From positions 47,058-111,057 of the forward strand of contig NZ_QMHN01000006.1 of NCBI RefSeq assembly GCF_003313385.1: a stretch of 64,000 bases of DNA, read 5' to 3'. The position numbers were made by a program, and so were the translations under genes. The notes under the pieces were generated by a model, which worked only from the letters and a program-made list of their open reading frames with translations, made no database searches and was not told where the DNA came from. Positions 40,383-50,285 of the stretch are shown piece by piece. This stretch comes from Pedobacter chitinilyticus. Lineage in GTDB: Bacteria > Bacteroidota > Bacteroidia > Sphingobacteriales > Sphingobacteriaceae. Within the stretch, counting starts at the first letter, position 1; every line of letters begins with the position of its first letter.

Positions 40383-42149
40383 TTATTCGTATTTGTAAAC
40401 TACTGTTTTGCTGGATGCAGATAAACTGGCCACGACATATATCGAGCCGTTTGGTGCAGCCTGCATATCAAATGCAGTTACTTTTTCATTAATGATTTTA
40501 CGCTCGGTGTTCCAGTTATTGGTGGTTTTGTTTAAGGTTTTCACCACTAAGGAAGTTGCATTAGCATAAGCAAAATACAAGTCATCCTCCTTGTCAACTA
40601 CCAGAGCGAAAGTATCTGAAACTGCGCCACTCAATACACCATTGCCAATTTCCTGCCAAGCATTAGCCCCAGCATTGTATTTCATTACGTGGTTCATCCT
40701 GTTAGCGCCTGAACCTACTTGGAAAGCCAGATAAGCTTGTCCAGTTTTATCAACCGCAACGGCAACCGATTGGAAACCTACCAAACCATCAGGAGCTGAG
40801 AAAGAAGTTGGTCCTACAGCAGTCCATACATTATTGGTAAACTTGTACATCGAAGGTCTGTTTGCACCAGTGGTTCTTTCCATTAAGCCTAAATAGATAT
40901 TTCCGTCCAAACCTCTAATCAGGTTATTTTGGAACATTGTTTTTCCTGCTAAAGCACCTGTAGCATCGCCCCATTGACTATTTTTATAGCTAGTTACGTA
41001 AACACCTCTTTGCGGAATGCTAGGATATTCCGTGGCATTGCTTTGCTTAGTCATGGAAATTACTGGCACATCGCTGGCATCTATGGCCATTGTCAGGTAA
41101 TCCACCTTCATAGGCGTGAATCTATTATTGCCAACATTTGCCCAAGCAGCACCTGTATATTTTTTAACAGTACCTCTTTGTTCTGCGTTTAAATAGTCCT
41201 TATAAGCAATATAAAGCTCGCCTGTACTATTAAAAGCAATAGTTTGCGCATCAGCTCTAAAATCGGAAATACCCAATTTATCACCTAGGTTTTGCCACTG
41301 TCCACCCACGTATCCCATTACCGCTACTTTTCTGTTATCTGTAGCAATGGTTAAGCCATCTTCACCTTTACCCGTACGTTGATAAATAAAATACGGATTG
41401 TTGTTGATTGGATTGATCGCCATTTTTGGAGAGGTAGCGGTTGGCACCGTTAAATTATCTCCAAAAAGTTCCCATTGTTTACCCAAAAACACCACATTTA
41501 CTTTGTAGTCAAACGGTGTCGTTAATGATGCTTCGTTTAATGTGTAGGTTACTTGGCTGTCAAAGTTATTTGCAGTTACTTTACTTTGTTGGTCTACGCC
41601 CCCCACTTTCAACGTTGCGCCAGTAGTAGTGGTAAATCTGGCTTTAAGTCCTAAAAAAGAAACCGTTTCTGGCAAGGCCACTTCAACCTGCAAACCTCTA
41701 ATTACCCCTACATAATCAGTAGGTAAACTTGGGTTATCCTCTTTATAGAAACCATAACTGATTAAGGCAATTTTCTTGCTTACGGTTACCGCATAACTTC
41801 TGGTACTTTTGTCCTCCGCCTTTACTCGGTAGCTTTTGGCAGTGGTAAAATCCTGTATCGTAATGCCTGATTCTTGCACTTCCGTGCCCACTTGTACAAT
41901 GGTTCTTGGGTTATCCGTTTTAAAAATCGCCTTTAGTTCCGTTACATCTGCTTCGGTAGGCACGGTTACGGCAATGCTCCCATCGGTAATTACCCCTTGG
42001 TATTCCTTTTCTACATTCTGGGCATCTTTTATTTTAAAAGAAAATGATTCGATACCCTTAGCGTACATTACTGGATCTTTTTTACAACCAGCCATCACTG
42101 CTATTAAAAGCAGCAAGGAAACGCTCAGTTGGTTAAAAATGGTCTTCAT
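40383..42149 (-). CDS. Surface lipoprotein with Ig-like repeats and propeller-like region
   Basis: A 588-residue lipoprotein: signal MKTIFNQLSVSLLLLIAVMAG with the lipidated Cys followed by KKDP. Residues about 25-220 hold two beta-sandwich repeats, each ending in a SYAVTV- or DYKVNV-type strand, as in DUF5018-like Bacteroidota domains. From about 225 to the end, blades of the form QWQNLGDKLG ... FNSTGELYIAYKDY, AWQEIGNGVL ... VDKEDDLYFAYAN suggest a propeller. It starts 1 bp after the M16 protease stop and ends the operon. It could present or bind the substrate on the cell surface; function not known. Confidence 0.8.
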   Translation of the reverse strand: MKTIFNQLSVSLLLLIAVMAGCKKDPVMYAKGIESFSFKIKDAQNVEKEYQGVITDGSIAVTVPTEADVTELKAIFKTDNPRTIVQVGTEVQESGITIQDFTTAKSYRVKAEDKSTRSYAVTVSKKIALISYGFYKEDNPSLPTDYVGVIRGLQVEVALPETVSFLGLKARFTTTTGATLKVGGVDQQSKVTANNFDSQVTYTLNEASLTTPFDYKVNVVFLGKQWELFGDNLTVPTATSPKMAINPINNNPYFIYQRTGKGEDGLTIATDNRKVAVMGYVGGQWQNLGDKLGISDFRADAQTIAFNSTGELYIAYKDYLNAEQRGTVKKYTGAAWANVGNNRFTPMKVDYLTMAIDASDVPVISMTKQSNATEYPSIPQRGVYVTSYKNSQWGDATGALAGKTMFQNNLIRGLDGNIYLGLMERTTGANRPSMYKFTNNVWTAVGPTSFSAPDGLVGFQSVAVAVDKTGQAYLAFQVGSGANRMNHVMKYNAGANAWQEIGNGVLSGAVSDTFALVVDKEDDLYFAYANATSLVVKTLNKTTNNWNTERKIINEKVTAFDMQAAPNGSIYVVASLSASSKTVVYKYE

Positions 42150-42150
42150 G

Positions 42151-44961
42151 TTATTTGTTTAAAGTCTTAAAGTTTTCTGGCATTAATATGGCCTTAATAC
42201 CAGGTTGGTTGATGATATATTTTTTTGCATACTCGGCAATTTCCGCTGGCGTAATGCTGTTCACCATTTCTTCGTATTTGGTGAAATAGCTAAAGTCTTT
42301 GAAGCCGAAATAAAACTGGTTTCTTAATGCGGTACTCCAGAACAGGTTTTTAGTCGATTGCTTTTTGTAGCTATCAATTTGTTGGATCTTGATGTTCTTT
42401 AGGTCCTCTGCAAAATAATCTGGGCGACTGGCCACCTTATCTAATTCTACTTGTACTTGTTTCACCAAGAAATCTGCGGCCTCAGGTGCGCAACTAAATG
42501 ACACCCGTGAGCGGATCAATGGGTTAGGAATACTGGTAGAAGAAACTGAAACGCCAACGCCATAAACTCCTGAGTTCTCCTCGCGAAGGTTTAAACGCAA
42601 TTTTACTTTCAGCACTTCCTGCAACAGCGTTTGCACCAAAATATCTGGATAATCATATTTTACGTCGTTACTTTGGTAAAAGATGTTGACCGTGCTTTTA
42701 GGCGCTTTACCTGCATACATTAAAATATCTTTTGCTTTGTTCCCACCTGTTGGGCCTTTGTATTTGAAATCTTTGACATAATCGCCTGATGGCAAACCAC
42801 CAATATATTGTTCGACCATTGGCTTGATGCTATCGAGGTTAAAATCGCCAACAATTACAAATTGGAAATCTTTAGCCGAGCCAAACCTGCTTTTAAATAC
42901 AGGAATGATGTTTTCAAATTTCACCTCTTTGTTGATACGTTCTATCGTAACATCTGAGGCAAAATCGTCATCACCTTTTAAAAGCTCAGAAATGGCCTGG
43001 TTATAGGCGTAATTCGGAGACAGCTTCGCATTTTCCAACCCTTCCAATGCCTTACGCTTGGCTTGATCGAAAGTAACCTTATCCGCATTTGGATACATCC
43101 ATTTCAGATACATCAGTTGGAACATGGTTTTGGCATCTTTCCAATCCGCATTGGTGACCACGCCCTCTCTGTTTCCCGAAAGAATAAGCACTGCCGATGC
43201 AGAGTTACCCGTTAGAAATTGAGTCAATGCTTTTCTTCCAAAGTTTCCTGCACCACTTAGTCCAGTGACTGGTTTCACAAACTGTGCAGTAACATACTGG
43301 GTAGAATCCAAGGCGTACATTCCACCTTCTCTAAAGCCCGAGATGGTTAAGTAATCCTTCTTTTCTTTGGTTTGCTTGATGTAAACCGTGGTTCCGTTAG
43401 ACAACGACCATTTGGTTACCCCAATTTCAGCTAATTGTTCTTCTTTAGTTACCTTGCCCGCTATTGGTTGTTTTTCCAACAACTGCTTTGGAACCTCCAC
43501 TTCATCGTTCCAAGGAGACACTTTTTGTTTCAGCGCATTGGCCATTAAAGTTTTTAATTGCGCTTGGCTTGGCAACAAAGCTTTGTCTTTTTCTGGCGCT
43601 GTAAGCAGTACCACCATGTTATCTGGGGTCAACTTAGTCTTCAAAAAGTTAAGTAAACTTACTGAGTCTATTTTTGCTGCATATTTAAGGGCAAGTGCTG
43701 TGCGTTGTGGTTTATCCATCATCACACTACCTACATAAAAATCTTCATGCATCTCATTCAAATAGGTTTCAGCCTGGCTTTTTTCTTCCTTCGCTCCTCT
43801 CTTAATTGCCGCCATATATTCTTCACGGTATTTCGAGATTTCCTCAGCCGTAAAACCATATTTCAGGATACGTTGCAGTTCCAACAGGTAATTTTCGATA
43901 CCGCTCTTCACCTGATCACGATACAAAGAAACACCACCAGCAACCACGCCATTTTTTAGCACAATATTGCTGATAGAGAAGCTACCATCCTTGAAATTGT
44001 CGCTCAACTGTGAAACTCTGCTGAATCTATTTTTTGCCAAGGCGTTAAAGAAGCTTCTGATTTGCTGTTGCTGATAATCTTGTTCACTTTTAATGGCTCC
44101 CGAAGATTTGATTTTATGGAAGAAACTGAAATCAATCGCTCTGGCTTCCTTATCGGTGACAATAGAGAATAAAGTATCTTTATGGCTTGGTAGCTCATAA
44201 TATACTCTTGGATCTTTGCTTTTGGCTTTGTACTGGGTAAACTCCGCCTTAATGTATTGTTCTACTTTTTTAGGATCGATATCCGTGACGATGGCGATGG
44301 CCATTAAATCAGGGCGATACCATTTCTGATAAAAATCTACAATGGTTTGGCGTTTAAAGCTTTTGAGGATATCCACTTTACCAATTGGCAGTCTCTCAGC
44401 ATATCTTGATTTGTTGAATAGCACTGGCAGATATTGATCTCTCAATCTATTTTCTGCACCTTGTTTGCTACGCCATTCTTCAATCACTACACCACGCTCC
44501 TTATCAATCTCTCCTGCATCAAAAGTAACACCGAAAGCCCAATCAGCCATGATATCGATCGACTTCTCTAGATTTTTCTCTTCTTCAGTATTGATGCTGA
44601 TTTTATAAACGGTTTCGTCGAAACTGGTATGAGCATTTAAATCGGCCCCAAATTTCACCCCTTTTGATTCTAAGAAAGTGATGACATCATTTTTAGAATA
44701 ATGTTTAGTGCCGTTAAAAGCCATGTGTTCCACAAAATGTGCTAAGCCAAGTTGCTTTTCATTCTCTTGCAGAGACCCTGCGTTTACAAACAAACGCAAG
44801 GTTGAGGTTCCAGGGTCTTTATCGCTTTTGTAGATATAATAGGTAAAGCCATTAGCCAATTTCCCCTTTACCAAATTTGGATCTTGCTTAAGGGTTTGGG
44901 CAAAGCCTACTGTGCAAAGTACTGTTAAAATGAGGAGCGTTGTTATTTTCTTTAAATTCAT
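42151..44961 (-). CDS. M16 (insulinase/pitrilysin) zinc protease
   Basis: A 936-residue exported protease with signal peptide 1-21 (ending CTVGFAQ). The inverted zinc motif HFVEHMAFNG lies at about 71-80, preceded by TLRLFVNAGSLQENEKQLGLA, with the third ligand Glu in KERGVVIEEWRS about 76 residues later. The length covers both M16 halves, the second being non-catalytic (with FQFVIVGDFNLDSIKPMVEQY and REENSGVYGVGVSVS). M16 enzymes degrade peptides in a closed chamber. It lies 8 bp after the small lipoprotein and 1 bp before the propeller lipoprotein, inside the SusC/D locus. Confidence 0.92.
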   Translation of the reverse strand: MNLKKITTLLILTVLCTVGFAQTLKQDPNLVKGKLANGFTYYIYKSDKDPGTSTLRLFVNAGSLQENEKQLGLAHFVEHMAFNGTKHYSKNDVITFLESKGVKFGADLNAHTSFDETVYKISINTEEEKNLEKSIDIMADWAFGVTFDAGEIDKERGVVIEEWRSKQGAENRLRDQYLPVLFNKSRYAERLPIGKVDILKSFKRQTIVDFYQKWYRPDLMAIAIVTDIDPKKVEQYIKAEFTQYKAKSKDPRVYYELPSHKDTLFSIVTDKEARAIDFSFFHKIKSSGAIKSEQDYQQQQIRSFFNALAKNRFSRVSQLSDNFKDGSFSISNIVLKNGVVAGGVSLYRDQVKSGIENYLLELQRILKYGFTAEEISKYREEYMAAIKRGAKEEKSQAETYLNEMHEDFYVGSVMMDKPQRTALALKYAAKIDSVSLLNFLKTKLTPDNMVVLLTAPEKDKALLPSQAQLKTLMANALKQKVSPWNDEVEVPKQLLEKQPIAGKVTKEEQLAEIGVTKWSLSNGTTVYIKQTKEKKDYLTISGFREGGMYALDSTQYVTAQFVKPVTGLSGAGNFGRKALTQFLTGNSASAVLILSGNREGVVTNADWKDAKTMFQLMYLKWMYPNADKVTFDQAKRKALEGLENAKLSPNYAYNQAISELLKGDDDFASDVTIERINKEVKFENIIPVFKSRFGSAKDFQFVIVGDFNLDSIKPMVEQYIGGLPSGDYVKDFKYKGPTGGNKAKDILMYAGKAPKSTVNIFYQSNDVKYDYPDILVQTLLQEVLKVKLRLNLREENSGVYGVGVSVSSTSIPNPLIRSRVSFSCAPEAADFLVKQVQVELDKVASRPDYFAEDLKNIKIQQIDSYKKQSTKNLFWSTALRNQFYFGFKDFSYFTKYEEMVNSITPAEIAEYAKKYIINQPGIKAILMPENFKTLNK

Positions 44962-44969
44962 TACGCTGC

Positions 44970-45434
44970 TTATTTTTTAGTGATGATTAATTCTTTTTGT
45001 AATTGATCAGGTCCTGGCAAACCAATTGTATAGTTCTTGCTATTGCTCAACAAACGAATGGTTATGGTGTTATTTTTTGTAGCGTCTACCGGAGCAGCTA
45101 TCCATTTAATGGTTACTGGACGCTCAAAAATACCATTAGGAAAGTTTAGGGTATTGCCCTGGGTAATCAATTCGAAATCACGACCAGCCAACAAACCGTT
45201 ACCTACAATTACTTCATATTTAAGGTCAACGGGTTCAAATTGTAGCTTGGTACTGAAATAAACTTTATAGTCTGTTTGATCATTTCGGTCCGCAGCTACC
45301 TCAACAGTCGATCTATTTGCAACGTGAATATGAAAAAATGGATGGTCATAAGGTTCAAATTCATCCTTACACGCCGATAACATCGTTATGCTTAGCAATA
45401 ACGATAAGATATATATGTATTTATTCTTTTTCAT
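44970..45434 (-). CDS. Small surface lipoprotein, unknown family
   Basis: A 154-residue lipoprotein: signal ending SITMLSAC, then KDEFEPYDH, an acidic stretch after the Cys like the surface-export signal of Bacteroidota lipoproteins. The mature part is a single beta-sandwich-like domain (GRDFELITQGNTLNFPNGIFERPVTIKW, NTITIRLLSNSKNY), reminiscent of Calx-beta or DUF4843-type folds found near SusD genes. It lies 7 bp downstream of susD. Substrate binding next to SusC/D is the likely role, from position only. Confidence 0.78.
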   Translation of the reverse strand: MKKNKYIYILSLLLSITMLSACKDEFEPYDHPFFHIHVANRSTVEVAADRNDQTDYKVYFSTKLQFEPVDLKYEVIVGNGLLAGRDFELITQGNTLNFPNGIFERPVTIKWIAAPVDATKNNTITIRLLSNSKNYTIGLPGPDQLQKELIITKK

Positions 45435-45441
45435 CTAGATT

Positions 45442-46869
45442 TTAGTTATATCCAGGGTTTTGTTTCATCCCTTTATTTGCATCTAATTCTTTAGTGGTAA
45501 TAGGCAATACGAACTTATCGTTAGGGTAAGTCAGTGTGCAAACTGTAGAGTTACAATCTACACCACGCGTTAAACTTTCTTTTCTCCTTACAAGATCATA
45601 TAAACGGTGCCCCTCAAAGCATAATTCTCTATTCCTTTCCTCTGCAATCAACCTATACAAATCATCAGGAGACGGATTACCAATATTGATCGTTTGATTA
45701 GGATGAGCTCTTTGAGAAATGACACGTAAATCTTCCTTAGCGTCATCATATTTTTTTAAATTCCAATTTGCTTCAGCTCTATTCAGGTATACTTCTGACA
45801 ACCTTACTACTTTTATAGCATATGCTCCAGCGGTATATTTAGTAGTATATATCCTGGGAGAATTAAGCGTATTAAAAAGCTGAGTTTTTCTGATATCGTC
45901 AGCATCGAACGTATTTAACAGCTTCGATGAAGCACCATATTGACTTGCAAAAATAACATTCAACTCTGTAATGCTAACTTTTTCAATACTAGCACCAGAT
46001 AGTTGGAATAAAATCTCTGATTTTGTTGACGACGTATTTGCATTTGGGGTGTAAGTAGAATATAACGATTTATATTCGGTAGCCGTTGCTAATTTATACC
46101 TCGTATCGGCGATAACTAAGTTTGAAGTATTTAAACAATTTTGCCAGTCGCCTTTGTATAGATACACCCTAGAAAGCAATCCAAGTGCTGCCTGATAATT
46201 AACCAATGCCTGATTGGTAAAATTATTGTACTTGTTCAACAAAGGCAAAGCACTCGTTATATCTAGTAAAATCTGGTCATAAGTTTGTTTCATTGACCTT
46301 CTAACCACGTTTTCTCCAGGAGAAGGTGTTTTAGTTAACACTGGCACACCAAGATGAGAAGCATCTGCCGTAAAATTATATGGCTGAGCATAAACTTTGC
46401 TCAAATCGAAATGGCACAATGCCCTTAGTACCAAGGCCTGCCCTTCTATAGTTTCAATTTGGCTTAACTGATCCGGGAATTTTTCCTTTAATGCAGGTAA
46501 AGCATTAAGCACATTGTTAACATTATTTAGCGCTTCGAAAACGCTAAGCCATATATGACCAGTTACAAGGGCGTCATCTTCTGGTGTACTGCTAAAATTA
46601 AACGACTGACCCATAAATTGCGCTGCAGGAGTTGGGGTATAAACCATATTATCAGACGCTACATCACCATGCATCCCAAATTCGTCTCTATTGTAATCTA
46701 AAACCAATCTATATGCCCCTACCAAACCTAATTGGGCTCCATTAACATCCTCAAACAATACCTGCTTTCCAACTTTACCAATTGGTTCCTTTTCTAGAAA
46801 TTTCTTACATGAAGCAAAGCTGAAAACCAGCATGGCCATTAAGGTTATTTTGTATATTAACTTATTCAT
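45442..46869 (-). CDS. SusD/RagB-family nutrient-binding lipoprotein
   Basis: A 475-residue protein from the ATG at 46869; a TTG three codons earlier is less likely. The lipoprotein signal MNKLIYKITLMAMLVFSFASC precedes KKFLEKEPIG. TPR-like helices and the conserved RALCHFDLSKVYAQPY, GLLSRVYLYKGDW, VVRLSEVYLNRAEAN and EERNRELCFEGHRLYDLVRR mark SusD/RagB. It caps the SusC pore and binds the substrate at the cell surface. The gene follows susC by 12 bp. Confidence 0.93.
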   Translation of the reverse strand: MNKLIYKITLMAMLVFSFASCKKFLEKEPIGKVGKQVLFEDVNGAQLGLVGAYRLVLDYNRDEFGMHGDVASDNMVYTPTPAAQFMGQSFNFSSTPEDDALVTGHIWLSVFEALNNVNNVLNALPALKEKFPDQLSQIETIEGQALVLRALCHFDLSKVYAQPYNFTADASHLGVPVLTKTPSPGENVVRRSMKQTYDQILLDITSALPLLNKYNNFTNQALVNYQAALGLLSRVYLYKGDWQNCLNTSNLVIADTRYKLATATEYKSLYSTYTPNANTSSTKSEILFQLSGASIEKVSITELNVIFASQYGASSKLLNTFDADDIRKTQLFNTLNSPRIYTTKYTAGAYAIKVVRLSEVYLNRAEANWNLKKYDDAKEDLRVISQRAHPNQTINIGNPSPDDLYRLIAEERNRELCFEGHRLYDLVRRKESLTRGVDCNSTVCTLTYPNDKFVLPITTKELDANKGMKQNPGYN

Positions 46870-46881
46870 ATTAATCAAAAA

Positions 46882-49800
46882 TTAAAAGCCTACATTCAAA
46901 CCAAAAGACAACACCAAGGGCTGAGGATAAGGGTTAAATGAATTTCTATATCCGTTGTAGTTCTTTTTGACTTTATATGGTGTCCAAAAGGCTACATTAT
47001 CTGCCTGAACATAAACATTTGCTCGCTGTAAACTTATCTTGTTCACAAGCTTAACAGGGAAATTGTAATTCAAGCTTACATTGGTAAGTCTAAAAGCAGT
47101 ACGGTTATGTAAAAAACGAGTTGAGTTTCTGCCATTGTCTGCATTCTCTGTTAAAGCAGTTTTTGGAACTAAGGTTAAATCTCCAGGTTCTCTCCATCGA
47201 TCTAATTGGTTTCGTGACTGATTATCATCGGCTAAGTTTCTACCGTCAGACTCTGCTTCACGTTGTAAATTACTGAAAAGATAGCCTCCTACTGTGTATT
47301 GCAATAAAGCTCTCAAAGAGAAAGACTTATAATCAAAGGTATTGGTCATACCACCAAAGAACGTTGGGTCTTGTGTTCCAGCTAAAACCCTATTATTCAA
47401 ATCAAAAACCTTGGTAATATTATCATTTGCATCATACCAAAGCGGACCGCCATCTCTAGGATCAACACCTGCCCACCGAATTAGGTAGTTCGTTTTGATA
47501 GGCTCTCCAACTTTTCTAATGGTGCTACCAAATACTTTCTCGTTATTGTTATAAAGTTCAAGAATCGTATTTCTATTTAGTGAAAAGTTGAGACTAGTTT
47601 TCCATTCAAAATCCTTGTGCATGATGTTTTGAGTATTCAAGGTAATCTCCACCCCTCTATTTCTGATTTTACCTACATTTTGAAGTATACCTGTAAAACC
47701 AGTAGTCCTGGTCACATCTACATCATCAAGTGCATTTTTGGTTACATTTTGGTAGACTTCCACATCAAGCGCTATTCTTTTGAATAAGCCTAAACTAATT
47801 CCTCCATTGATAGCAGTTGTCGTTTCCCACGACAACACTGGGTTTTCGCCATTAGTCATTGTAGCACCTAACATTTCATTATAAATATTATTTGTGACAT
47901 CGAAGCTATAGATACCTTTAGATCTGTAAGCACCAATCCTTGAATTTCCATTGGTACCATAGCTCAATTTAATTTTGGCAAAATCTATCTGCTTAATCTT
48001 CCAAAAATCTTCATTACTGATATTCCATGACGCACCGATAGACTTGAAAGTTGCCCATCTCACATCAGATCCGAAATCGGAATTAGCATCTCTTCTGAAA
48101 CTAGCTACTGCATTATATTTCCTATTGAACGAATAGCTCAATTGTCCATAATATGAAAGTTCGCTTTGCTCAGTTGCCGAGCTATTACCATACCTGGTTT
48201 TAGCGTAAGTTACTTCTCTAATTTTATCATTTGCAAAACCCCAACCATAAGCTGTTGCCGATCTTCTACCGCTTTCCCCCGCTTCGGCTCCCAATAAACC
48301 ACTTATGCTATGCTTATTAATAGTCTTATCAAAATTCAACCTATGCTGCGAGTTCCATTTAAGATTAGTGCTTTGTCCCTTGCTAGCGTCACCACCATCT
48401 AAACTGCCCACGTAGGTAAGCATAGATACATAGCTGCTTTCACTCAAAGAAGTATAATCTATTCCGTTGATTGTAGTATACCTTAACCAATCAGTAATTC
48501 TGGCAGACCCTCCAACATTAGCGTACATCGCCATTGTTTTTTGGTCATCGTCATTGAGTTTAGCTTCTGCTAGCTTATTGTAAAATTGCTTAACATAAGA
48601 GCCATCCGGATTAAACGGACTATCTATTGGCTTATTCGTATAATAGGTATCTCCAGCGTTAAACATATTATTAATCACATAGGAAGCTCCCATTTTAAAA
48701 AACAGATCGATAGATTTATTGATATTTTGATCAATATTTATTCTAGTAGAAAAACGCTGCGTCTGATTGTTAATCATGATCGGTTTTTCGTTAAAGTAAG
48801 CGCCAGAGATGTAGTATTTTGTTTTCTCTGTTCCACCTCTAAAAGATAAATCGTGCTGCGTAGTTACTCCATTCCTGAAATAAACATCATACCAATCCGT
48901 ACTACTCCCCAAATCAATTACTGGGTTTGTTACCAAACTAGAATTTGCAAATGATTCTGCTAAAAGTTCACGATATTCACTTGCAGATAATACATGGAAA
49001 CGGTTATTATTCAACAAATTCACCCCAGTTCTAAATGAATAACCAATATCATTTCGGCCAGGGATACCTTTCTTTGTAGTAATTAACACTACACCATTTG
49101 ATCCGTTTGCTCCATAAATAGAAGTAGCTGTTGCATCTTTAAGAATCGTAATGGTTTCAATATCATTTGGATTAATATAGGTCAATGGACTAATACTGGT
49201 ATTTGCTCCTGGTATCATGTTCGTTTCGTCGCCTGTGTACATGGGTACTCCATCGATTACCCAAAGTGGATCTCCAGACGCTTGAAACGAACCTTCACCT
49301 CGTATTCTTGTTTGAAACCTTGGACGCGCACTTGAAGTTGTTTGATCTTGCATTTCTACCATTACCCCTGGAACCACACCTTCTAACAATTGATCAATTC
49401 TATTTAAAGGCTTCATATCCAAGTCCTTTCTAGTCAGCTGCACTGCACTACCCACTTGACTTTCCTTAGTTTCTTTGGTACCATAGGCTGTAATAATTAC
49501 TTCCTGAAGGTTACTGGCAGTTTCTTTTAAAACCACATCGATATTCATGTTACCAGCTACAGCAACTTCTTGAGTGCCATAACCAATAATGGAAAATACA
49601 AGAACACCATTTGAAGGAACTTTGATGGCGTAATTACCTCTAGCTCCTGTATTTACCGCCCTTTCTGTTCCTTTTACACGAACAACAACTCCAGGCAGAG
49701 GTTGAGGTTCTTTACCTGGCCCTTCATATGAACTTACCACCCCTCTTACATTAATTTCTTCTTGCGAAGCACTTGCTTTGGGTTCAGTTAAAATGACCGT

Positions 49801-50139
49801 TTTATCAATGATCTTATAATTTAGATTCAGCTGATTGGTAATTTTAGCTAAAACATCCTTAAGTTCTTCGTTTTTTACGTCTAGGGTAATGGTTCCTTTT
49901 TGATCAGCTTGTTTAGCATCATACAAAAGGAAATAACCAGTTTGTTTTTTAATACTTTCCCATACTTGCTCCAAGCGCTGGTTTCTTGCGCTGATGCTTA
50001 CCTTCTGGGCATAACCCGAAGCTTTTACACCAAATGAAGCGAGTACAATTAGGTATACGGTTAGTCTCATCATTAATAGTATTTTTCTATTAAATAGTTT
50101 GCTTGTTCCCGACTGCTTGCCGAGAAGAAATTGTTTCAT
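46882..50139 (-). CDS. SusC/RagA TonB-dependent outer-membrane transporter with STN domain
   Basis: A 1085-residue protein from the ATG at 50139 (MKQFLLGK); the frame to 50223 adds a Cys-rich, non-conserved leader. After the signal region (LTVYLIVLASFGVKASGYAQ) comes an STN domain (about 60-125, LEQVWESIKKQTGYFLLY), which signals to FecR. A carboxypeptidase-regulatory-like domain (GVVVRVKGTERAVNTGARGN), the plug (LWVIDGVPMYTG, ILKDATATSIYGANGSNGVV) and the 22-strand-type barrel follow. It imports oligomers with SusD using TonB energy. The STN domain ties it to the sigma/FecR pair upstream. Confidence 0.93.
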   Translation of the reverse strand: MKQFLLGKQSGTSKLFNRKILLMMRLTVYLIVLASFGVKASGYAQKVSISARNQRLEQVWESIKKQTGYFLLYDAKQADQKGTITLDVKNEELKDVLAKITNQLNLNYKIIDKTVILTEPKASASQEEINVRGVVSSYEGPGKEPQPLPGVVVRVKGTERAVNTGARGNYAIKVPSNGVLVFSIIGYGTQEVAVAGNMNIDVVLKETASNLQEVIITAYGTKETKESQVGSAVQLTRKDLDMKPLNRIDQLLEGVVPGVMVEMQDQTTSSARPRFQTRIRGEGSFQASGDPLWVIDGVPMYTGDETNMIPGANTSISPLTYINPNDIETITILKDATATSIYGANGSNGVVLITTKKGIPGRNDIGYSFRTGVNLLNNNRFHVLSASEYRELLAESFANSSLVTNPVIDLGSSTDWYDVYFRNGVTTQHDLSFRGGTEKTKYYISGAYFNEKPIMINNQTQRFSTRINIDQNINKSIDLFFKMGASYVINNMFNAGDTYYTNKPIDSPFNPDGSYVKQFYNKLAEAKLNDDDQKTMAMYANVGGSARITDWLRYTTINGIDYTSLSESSYVSMLTYVGSLDGGDASKGQSTNLKWNSQHRLNFDKTINKHSISGLLGAEAGESGRRSATAYGWGFANDKIREVTYAKTRYGNSSATEQSELSYYGQLSYSFNRKYNAVASFRRDANSDFGSDVRWATFKSIGASWNISNEDFWKIKQIDFAKIKLSYGTNGNSRIGAYRSKGIYSFDVTNNIYNEMLGATMTNGENPVLSWETTTAINGGISLGLFKRIALDVEVYQNVTKNALDDVDVTRTTGFTGILQNVGKIRNRGVEITLNTQNIMHKDFEWKTSLNFSLNRNTILELYNNNEKVFGSTIRKVGEPIKTNYLIRWAGVDPRDGGPLWYDANDNITKVFDLNNRVLAGTQDPTFFGGMTNTFDYKSFSLRALLQYTVGGYLFSNLQREAESDGRNLADDNQSRNQLDRWREPGDLTLVPKTALTENADNGRNSTRFLHNRTAFRLTNVSLNYNFPVKLVNKISLQRANVYVQADNVAFWTPYKVKKNYNGYRNSFNPYPQPLVLSFGLNVGF

Positions 50140-50285
50140 ATTTTTGTATGTATTGGTTTTAAAATTTGATTGGATTAGACACTCATCAATTTGACAACAA
50201 CCATACTGTTTGTCCGGAAGCATTGGCGTGCTTTCGGATTTTTTTATGATGGCCGCTGTGTTGGCTTTGTAGGTTTACATCATAT